Shown: in pieces, positions 59,235 to 64,000 of the stretch
How the letters are laid out: every line of letters starts with the position of its first letter
Position numbering within the stretch: position 1 is the stretch's first letter
Source of the DNA: Brevundimonas subvibrioides
Lineage (GTDB): Bacteria; Pseudomonadota; Alphaproteobacteria; Caulobacterales; Caulobacteraceae
Length of the DNA: 64,000 nucleotides
Assembly: GCA_002280475.1 (NCBI GenBank)
Contig: NCEB01000008.1
Location: forward strand, 53,165 to 117,164
Reading direction: 5' to 3'
Program-made: the position numbers and the translations under genes
The notes under the pieces: model-generated
The model's database searches: none
Seen by the model: only the letters and a program-made list of their open reading frames with translations
Told to the model about the DNA's origin: nothing

Positions 59235-59912
59235 TCAGGCGGCGGCTTGAGCGCCGAAGGTGTCGCGCAGGGTGGTCGCATCGATGGCGTTCTCGGCCAG
59301 GGTGCGCAGCTCGATGAGAATGGTCTGGAGCGTCGTCTTGCACGCCAGCTCGCCCATAAGCTCATAGATGTCCTCGCCGTTCACCGAGGTGATGGCGAAG
59401 TTCGACAGGGGCACGACGCGCTGGGCCTTCAGCAGGAACTCGTTGAAGGCGTGCCGGTCGGCCTGTTCGGCCACGGGCCATAACAGCACCGAACAGACGA
59501 TCTGGGCCCCGCCGACGCTGAGGTAGATCGGCAGGTCGCCGTACTCGTGCATGGTGGCCAGCAGCACCGGCTCTGCCCCCTCCAGCACCCGCAGCGTCAT
59601 TTCGCCCTCACGGACCAGTTCGGAGGCGTCCAGCGCGGCCTTGATGGTCGGCACGGTCCAGGAGGTTTCGATCACGGCGTCCATGTGGGGGCTTGCTCCA
59701 GTGAGGTCGGACAGGGGGCGAGGGCGGCGAGGGATGTTGGGCCCACGGGTGGAGTCCACGACGATGGCCCGCACGGCGGCCTTGACGTCGTCGCGAGCGG
59801 CGCGCGGAACCCAGAGTTCCAGTTTGATCATTCCCGCTTCACGACGGGCCCGACGCCACGCACGGATGCGATCGTTGGCCGGCGAGGAAGAAAAAGGGGC
59901 TGGCTCACGCAT
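59235..59912 (-). CDS. DUF2170 (YjfI) family protein
   Basis: A 225-residue protein. The C-terminal half (EFLLKAQRVVPLSNFAITSVNGEDIYELMGELACKTTLQTILIELRTLAENAI) is the DUF2170 signature. The N-terminal 70 residues hold a basic segment (RIRAWRRARREAGMIKLELWVP) resembling small antitoxin-like domains, not present in E. coli YjfI. The start is ATG 59912; an ATG at 59834 (MIKLELW) would drop the basic part. It is the first gene of the leftward half-operon, 71 nt from the divergent DUF2491 gene. Confidence 0.85.
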   Translation of the reverse strand: MREPAPFSSSPANDRIRAWRRARREAGMIKLELWVPRAARDDVKAAVRAIVVDSTRGPNIPRRPRPLSDLTGASPHMDAVIETSWTVPTIKAALDASELVREGEMTLRVLEGAEPVLLATMHEYGDLPIYLSVGGAQIVCSVLLWPVAEQADRHAFNEFLLKAQRVVPLSNFAITSVNGEDIYELMGELACKTTLQTILIELRTLAENAIDATTLRDTFGAQAAA

Positions 59913-59983
59913 GTTTCATGTTACGCCTAACAGGAAGGCGAGGCCTGAGCTAGGGTGCGTCTTCGACTGTCGCCAGAGGATCG

Positions 59984-60631
59984 ATGTTCAAGAGGCTGTT
60001 CGGATCGGGGGACAAGGCGCAGGCGGTGCCCAGCCTGGCGATCGTGCGCAACATCACCGTCGGCCGGACCGTGGCGCTCGACCCCCTGGCCTGGCGGCGG
60101 CTGGGCGACGAGACCCACTTCACCCTGGACCGCGACGCGCTGGAGATCACGGCCCAGAGCGTGATCCACCTTGACGACGGCCCCTTCGTCCACCGCTTCT
60201 ATACCGACGACCACATCATGCTGCAGGCCATGAGCGACGACGCCGAGGGCCTGGCCGCCTATGACTTCACCCTGTTCACCCCGTGGTCGTCGGCCTATCC
60301 CCCCAACGACCGGGCGCGCGGGGCCTGGCGCGACCGGCTGTCGGCCCCCGTGTTCCACGGCGCGGCCGAGAACCTGCCGGACTATCCCCGCTTCTGGTTC
60401 GCCGAGAGCGACGCCAGCCAGCCGCCGGTCACCCTGTGGGAGACCGTCTATACCGACCGCGTCGCGACCGAGCCCTATGCGAAGATCTTCCAGACCTGCA
60501 TGCTGTACGCCCGTGATCTGGCGGCGGGCCGCGAGCTGATGCTGGCCATCGAGCAGGAGCCCGAGGGCGGCGAGGTCACCCACGAAATCATGCTCGGCAT
60601 CCCCCTGGACATGGCCGAGTTCCGTGCCTGA
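59984..60631 (+). CDS. DUF2491 (YjfK) family protein
   Basis: A 215-residue soluble protein, MFKRLFGSGDKAQAVPSL at the start. ITAQSVIHLDDGPFVHRFYTDDHIMLQAMS and the LWETVYTDRVATEPYAKIFQTCMLYARDL region match YjfK/DUF2491. Function is unknown. It is the first gene of the rightward half of the Yjf module. The 71-bp divergent spacer (59913-59983) must hold both promoters; AGAGGATCG precedes the ATG. Confidence 0.88.
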   Translation: MFKRLFGSGDKAQAVPSLAIVRNITVGRTVALDPLAWRRLGDETHFTLDRDALEITAQSVIHLDDGPFVHRFYTDDHIMLQAMSDDAEGLAAYDFTLFTPWSSAYPPNDRARGAWRDRLSAPVFHGAAENLPDYPRFWFAESDASQPPVTLWETVYTDRVATEPYAKIFQTCMLYARDLAAGRELMLAIEQEPEGGEVTHEIMLGIPLDMAEFRA

Positions 60632-60653
60632 GCGCGCAAGAGAGGTTTTCTAG

Positions 60654-61067
60654 ATGTTCGACTGGTTCGCATTCCAGGCGGGGGCGACGGCCTTCCTGAT
60701 CGCCTTCGTCGCCGCGATCGCCTTCTTTTCGGCGTTCAAGTTCGTCTACCAGATCATCACGCCGTATCATGAGCGCGAGCTGATCCGACAGGGCAACACC
60801 GCCGCCGCCGTGGCCCTCGGCGGGGCCCTGATCGGCTATGTCCTGCCGCTGGCCTCGGCTCTGTCGCAGACCGTCAGCCTGCCGGAGTTCGCCGCCTGGG
60901 CCCTGTTGGCGGGCATCATCCAGATCCTGGCCTTCCTGGTGGTCAGCCGGGTGCTCTACAAGGCGCTGGCGGCGCGGATCGAGGCGGGCGAACTGGCCGC
61001 AGGCGTGTATCTGGCCTCCATCTCGATCGGCGTCGGCCTGCTGAACGCCGCCTGCATGACGGCCTGA
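60654..61067 (+). CDS. DUF350 (YjfL) inner-membrane protein
   Basis: A 137-residue protein with four membrane helices (about 8-32, 52-72, 80-102 and 114-135) in two DUF350 repeats. The RELIRQGNTAAAVALGGALIGYVLPLASAL segment is diagnostic. DUF350 proteins are almost always next to PspA-like or ATP-grasp genes, as here. A membrane platform or channel role has been proposed but not proven. It lies 22 nt after the DUF2491 gene and 4 nt before the DUF1190 gene. Confidence 0.9.
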   Translation: MFDWFAFQAGATAFLIAFVAAIAFFSAFKFVYQIITPYHERELIRQGNTAAAVALGGALIGYVLPLASALSQTVSLPEFAAWALLAGIIQILAFLVVSRVLYKALAARIEAGELAAGVYLASISIGVGLLNAACMTA

Positions 61068-61071
61068 TCCG

Positions 61072-61683
61072 ATGACAGAGCCCACCCTGCCTCAAACCAC
61101 GACGATGCGCCGCATGAAGCGGTCGCGAACGCTGCAGGTCTCCAGCCTGATGGCGACCGTCAGCTTCTCGATGGCCGCCTGCGGTTCGCCCCAGCTCGCT
61201 GGCCCCGCCCCGGCCGCCGATCCGGCCCTGGCCTACACCTCCCTGACCGAGTGCAAGGCCGCCAACGACATCGAGGACACCGCCTGCGACGCCGCCTATG
61301 CCGAAGCCCAGCGCCTGGCCGAGACGAGCGGACCGCGCTACGCCACCCAGGCCGAGTGCGAGGGCGAATGGGGCCCCGAGCAATGCCGTCCCCTGAACAA
61401 CGGCGGCGGCTCCTTCTTCGGTCCGCTGGCGACCGGCTTCATCATCGGCCAGCTTCTGAACGGCGGCTATCGCGGGGGCGGCCCGCTGTACCGGGACCGC
61501 AATGGGCAGTTCTCGAACGGCTATGGCGGCGGCTATCTGGCTCGCGACTACCGGACCGGTCGCGCCTATGCCAACCGCAACGACTTCCCCGTCGCGCGTC
61601 AGGCGCCCAGCCGCGTGCAAAGCCGCACGACGGTCGTGTCTCGCGGCGGCTTCGGCGGGGGCGGTCGGGGCTACGGCGGATAA
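61072..61683 (+). CDS. DUF1190 (YgiB/YjfM) family exported protein
   Basis: A 203-residue protein. MKRSRTLQVSSLMATVSFSMAACG forms a signal sequence with a lipobox-like MAAC, so it is probably a lipoprotein. CKAANDIEDTACDAAYAEAQRLAETSGPRYATQAECEGEWGPEQCRP is the cysteine-rich YgiB core, and the C-terminus is rich in glycine. In E. coli ygiB is beside ygiC and yjfM is in the yjf operon. It completes the rightward half of the module and ends 15 nt before the tRNA-Val fragment. Confidence 0.87.
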   Translation: MTEPTLPQTTTMRRMKRSRTLQVSSLMATVSFSMAACGSPQLAGPAPAADPALAYTSLTECKAANDIEDTACDAAYAEAQRLAETSGPRYATQAECEGEWGPEQCRPLNNGGGSFFGPLATGFIIGQLLNGGYRGGGPLYRDRNGQFSNGYGGGYLARDYRTGRAYANRNDFPVARQAPSRVQSRTTVVSRGGFGGGGRGYGG

Positions 61684-61698
61684 CCGCGAACGACGGAG

Positions 61699-61743
61699 TG
61701 GTAGGCGGCGACGGGTTCGAACCGCCGACCCTCTCGGTGTAAA
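61699..61743 (-). other. 3' half of a tRNA-Val (UAC) gene, attachment-site remnant
   Basis: Read on the minus strand, the sequence runs from the anticodon loop TTTACAC (anticodon TAC) through CGAGA, the variable loop, the T-arm GGCGG-TTCGAAC-CCGTC, the acceptor strand GCCGCCT, discriminator A and CCA. Upstream of TTTACAC no TCTCG strand or D-arm exists, so only the 3' half is present. A tyrosine recombinase starts 184 nt away. This is the classic structure of an att site left where an element integrated at a tRNA anticodon loop. The complete gene should lie at the other end of the element, beyond the window. Confidence 0.85.
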
Positions 61744-61926
61744 GCGGCCCAGATAGCTTTTCAGCCTGTTTCATCACGTCTCAAATTGTCTCTAAGTCAC
61801 TGAAAACTATCAATACGGCCGCTTCACCTCTTTGCGAGGTTTTGCAGCGAAACGTGCACAAACTGCCCCCCTATTGCCCCCCTTTATGGTAGGCTGGCTT
61901 GGTCCGGTTTACAAAACAGCCTTCCG
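61744..61926. other. integrase leader / element end region, no gene
   Basis: This 183-bp stretch between the tRNA fragment and the integrase is clearly richer in A+T than the chromosome to its left. It contains a tandem direct repeat, TGCCCCCCTAT and TGCCCCCCTTT, starting at about 61862, which could be an arm-type recombinase or excisionase site. The integrase promoter should lie here; I could not pick a convincing -35/-10 pair. Confidence 0.45.
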
Positions 61927-63390
61927 ATGTCCAGCCTCGTCATCACGACCGATCGTCAGCTCGCAAGTCTCAAGCCGCTCGATAAGCGGTACGAGCGTCG
62001 TGTTTCTGGCGCGCGCGGTCTGAGCGTGCGGGTCTGGCCGTCAGGTCTGACCCAGTTCGAGGTGCGGTACGCCGTTGGGGGCGGACCCCGGCGGCGCACG
62101 ATCCTTGGCGACTATCCTGCGGTCTCTCTTGCCGATGCGCGAGAAAAAGCGACGGCGCTCAGGCTGGACGTTCTCAAGGGCGTTGATCCCGTGGCGGAGC
62201 GCCTCGCCGCACAGCGTCCCGCACCGCCGCAAGAGACGCTGGACCAGGTGGCGGAGACCTACTGGGCGGCGGCCGAACTAGGGCTGCACGGCGGCCGTCG
62301 ACGACCCAAGCGTCCCCGGACGATCGCCAACGAACGACACCTCTGGCAACGCCACATCTCGGCGTCCCTCGGCGCGACGGCGCCGCGCGATCTGAAGCGG
62401 GCTGAGGTCAAGACGTTCATGCGCTCGCTCGTGACCGAGCGCCGCCTCTCGGCCGCCAGCGCAGCCTCCATCGGCGGGCTGCTGCACAGCATTTTGGCCT
62501 ACTGTGTTCAGGAGGAACTGGTCGACGCCAATCCTGTCGTGGGCAACATCGGGCTCGCGGCCCGGCCGGAGCCGGTGATGGCGCTCGCCATTCAGCTGCT
62601 GATGCTCACCCTCACGCGGCGCAACGAGGTCGCGGGTGCCCGGAAGGCAGAGTTCGACCTGGACGCTGGCCTCTGGGTCATTCCGGCCGAGCGCGCCAAG
62701 GCGAACCACCAACACGTCGTGCCTTTGAGCCCGCAAGCCCTGAACGTGCTCACCGAGGCCTTCGCGCTCGATCCCGCCAGCCCTTTCGTCTTCCCCTCCC
62801 CGCGCGTCGCCGATCAATGCATTGACGAACAGGCCATCACGCGCACGTTCTCGCGCATCTTCGAGCGCAGGAAGCTGCCGCTGCGATCCCCTCACGACGT
62901 CCGCCGGACCGGGGCGACGACCCTGACGGGGCGTTATGGCGTGACCCGCTTCATCGTGGGCCTCGTTCTTGGCCACACGCCCAAGGACGGCGCGGCGGTC
63001 ACCGCCGTCTACGACCGCTATACCTATGTCCCGGAAAAGCGGGACGCACTGGTGAAGTGGGCCGGGCATCTCACCGGCGTTCCTGTGGGATTGCCCGCAG
63101 CCGGGGCGAACACGACCGCCGCAGCCGCCGACCGCGCCGAGGATCTGGAGACGGCGAAGCGGCGCGCGCTCGACCTGTGCGCCGAGGGCCGAACACAGCA
63201 GGCTGTGATGACGATGTGCATGGCCGCGAGCCGTGTCGGCGCGGTTTCACCGGCGCATATGGACCTCCTCGCGAACATCGGTCTTGAGCTCGCCGGCAAG
63301 AACGACTGGTCGGAACTGGAGGCCTGGATCAACGGCTTTGACCAAGAGCCGGCCGCCACACTTCCCGCCCCGTCTTTGCCGCTGCGATGA
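61927..63390 (+). CDS. tyrosine-type site-specific recombinase (integrase)
   Basis: A 487-residue integrase. The N-terminal DUF4102 domain (1-90, LSVRVWPSGLTQFEVRYAVGG...TILGDYPAVSLADAREKA) and core-binding domain (about 105-205) precede the catalytic domain. Catalytic residues appear as Arg231/232 (LTRRNEV), His323-x-x-Arg326 (SPHDVRR), His350 (LGHTPKDG) and a tyrosine in AVYDRYTY (362-367). It has about 100 extra C-terminal residues after the tyrosine, rich in Ala and Glu, which are unusual. It lies beside the tRNA-Val 3' fragment and should have catalysed that integration. Confidence 0.94.
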   Translation: MSSLVITTDRQLASLKPLDKRYERRVSGARGLSVRVWPSGLTQFEVRYAVGGGPRRRTILGDYPAVSLADAREKATALRLDVLKGVDPVAERLAAQRPAPPQETLDQVAETYWAAAELGLHGGRRRPKRPRTIANERHLWQRHISASLGATAPRDLKRAEVKTFMRSLVTERRLSAASAASIGGLLHSILAYCVQEELVDANPVVGNIGLAARPEPVMALAIQLLMLTLTRRNEVAGARKAEFDLDAGLWVIPAERAKANHQHVVPLSPQALNVLTEAFALDPASPFVFPSPRVADQCIDEQAITRTFSRIFERRKLPLRSPHDVRRTGATTLTGRYGVTRFIVGLVLGHTPKDGAAVTAVYDRYTYVPEKRDALVKWAGHLTGVPVGLPAAGANTTAAAADRAEDLETAKRRALDLCAEGRTQQAVMTMCMAASRVGAVSPAHMDLLANIGLELAGKNDWSELEAWINGFDQEPAATLPAPSLPLR

Positions 63391-63549
63391 ACGCGACCGC
63401 AGTTTCGCGCATAGTCCCGAGCGAACCGCAGGGGCCTGGCGACGGCGGTGGACTGTTGGACTAGGCTTTGTACTCATAAATGACTTGCGGCGACCGGGCG
63501 AGCAACAGACGTCCCGAACCGCCGCAACGGGTGGGAAGCGGACATGCCT

Positions 63550-64000
63550 TCAGGCTCCAAGTGAGCCCTGTCGGAATAATTCAAGCCGCCTTCGCAACTC
63601 GATCGCGATGGACTCCGTGGAGACATCGAAGACGTTGTGAAAGTTCAATTCGAACCCCGTGAACCCGCGTCGGTAAGCTGCGGTGCCTGAGTCGCGACCA
63701 TTATGTCGTAGGTTAAGGCCGAGCATGCCGACACCGCCCAAATGCCCGACGGAAACGCCCGTAAACGTCCGAACTATCAGTCGATTATAGACGTCGATGC
63801 CCTTTTGCCTGCCGACGCCAATTTCCTCGATCTGGGCCCACGGGATCGTTTTGCGCCAACCAAACTGACGCCATCTGACGCCGTGCCTGTCTGCAAACAG
63901 TTCGACGGGAGTGAGAACGTAGGCCAATCCCAAGAGTCCAGCTGCGATTACGACGCCCGAGAGTGCCCACGTGCCCCAAGTCAGTCGGTCATTCCAGTTA
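63550..64000 (-). CDS. hypothetical membrane-anchored protein, partial
   Basis: The frame is open to the right edge, so the N-terminus is missing. The visible part has a hydrophobic segment (WALSGVVIAAGLLGLAYVL) followed by LFADRHGVRWRQFGWRKTIPWAQIEEIGVGRQKG and a second strand-rich part. The pattern of a membrane helix followed by W-x-x-I-xx-I resembles bacterial PH-like domains. I cannot assign a function. G+C content is visibly lower than in the chromosomal part, consistent with element cargo. The 159-nt gap before it (63391-63549) holds nothing I recognise. Confidence 0.55.
   Translation of the reverse strand, partial: NWNDRLTWGTWALSGVVIAAGLLGLAYVLTPVELFADRHGVRWRQFGWRKTIPWAQIEEIGVGRQKGIDVYNRLIVRTFTGVSVGHLGGVGMLGLNLRHNGRDSGTAAYRRGFTGFELNFHNVFDVSTESIAIELRRRLELFRQGSLGA

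Noticed and set aside
61072..61742. Frame continuing from the DUF1190 region through the tRNA fragment (GGDGFEPPTLSV)
   Set aside because: That peptide is the usual translation of a tRNA 3' half and not a protein end.
1..64000. CRISPR array or cas genes
   Set aside because: No regularly spaced direct repeats and no Cas motifs were found; the repeats seen are hairpin elements at unrelated spacing.

Overview
The window is a 64-kb stretch of high-GC (about two thirds G+C by eye), gene-dense chromosome from an alphaproteobacterium of the order Caulobacterales, most likely Brevundimonas or a close relative. The basis is a PopA-like c-di-GMP effector (a Caulobacterales cell-cycle protein), the alphaproteobacterial order dusB-ntrY-ntrX-dat-hfq-hflX, fused ispDF, an HWE histidine kinase, a COQ4/COQ10 ubiquinone set and an ETC complex I subunit. 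The genus is inference; no rRNA is present.

Layout. 1-2.8 kb (minus): a damaged junction between a truncated GNAT acetyltransferase and a truncated L-2-hydroxyglutarate oxidase-like flavoenzyme, then a COQ10/RatA protein and lipA. 2.9-9.3 kb: acyl-CoA/ACP ligase, doxX, wrbA, a coupled pair of wall-related hydrolase-like genes, a GPH/MFS transporter and mazG. 9.3-18.8 kb (minus): a hypothetical protein, an HWE kinase, then the conserved dusB-ntrY-ntrX-dat-hfq-hflX block read leftwards. ntrB and ntrC are missing from it, and two different inverted-repeat elements lie around hfq. 18.9-25.6 kb: ispDF, a membrane-fused spermidine-synthase-like protein, pncC/cinA, tusA, a BrkB-like protein and popA. 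25.6-36 kb: mfd-sdhE, recG, a DUF3089 protein with a lost nucleophile, and LPS inner-core/KDO genes hldD, hldE and kdsA. 36-46 kb: photolyase, cfa, a small diguanylate cyclase, purEK, small DUF proteins (one only 50 aa), EamA transporter, coq4, ubiX and two YdcH proteins. 46-55 kb: an iron-sulfur photolyase, a broken sseA, a dicarboxylate/amino-acid symporter, an orphan amino-acid-binding lipoprotein, metC, tRNA-Arg, an NDUFS4-like subunit, an acyl-CoA dehydrogenase and vapBC. 55-61.7 kb: hemB, a methyltransferase and a complete yjfIJKLMC-type membrane-stress module split into two divergent half-operons. 61.7-64 kb: the 3' half of a tRNA-Val gene, a tyrosine recombinase and a partial membrane protein, which together look like the edge of an integrated element continuing to the right.

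How the parts relate. Most genes are housekeeping and tightly packed: ATGA, GTGA or TGATG overlaps are common, and four convergent pairs end on the same CTAG or CTAA tetranucleotide. The most interesting points are the six-gene Yjf module (PspA, DUF2170, DUF2491, DUF350, DUF1190, ATP-grasp ligase), a hairpin-bearing element repeated three times 9-15 nt after the stop of a minus-strand gene, an hflX frame with no ATG/GTG/TTG start next to a repeat pair, the NtrYX system without NtrBC or a GAFTGA loop, and two gene-damaging events (sseA, and the left-edge junction).
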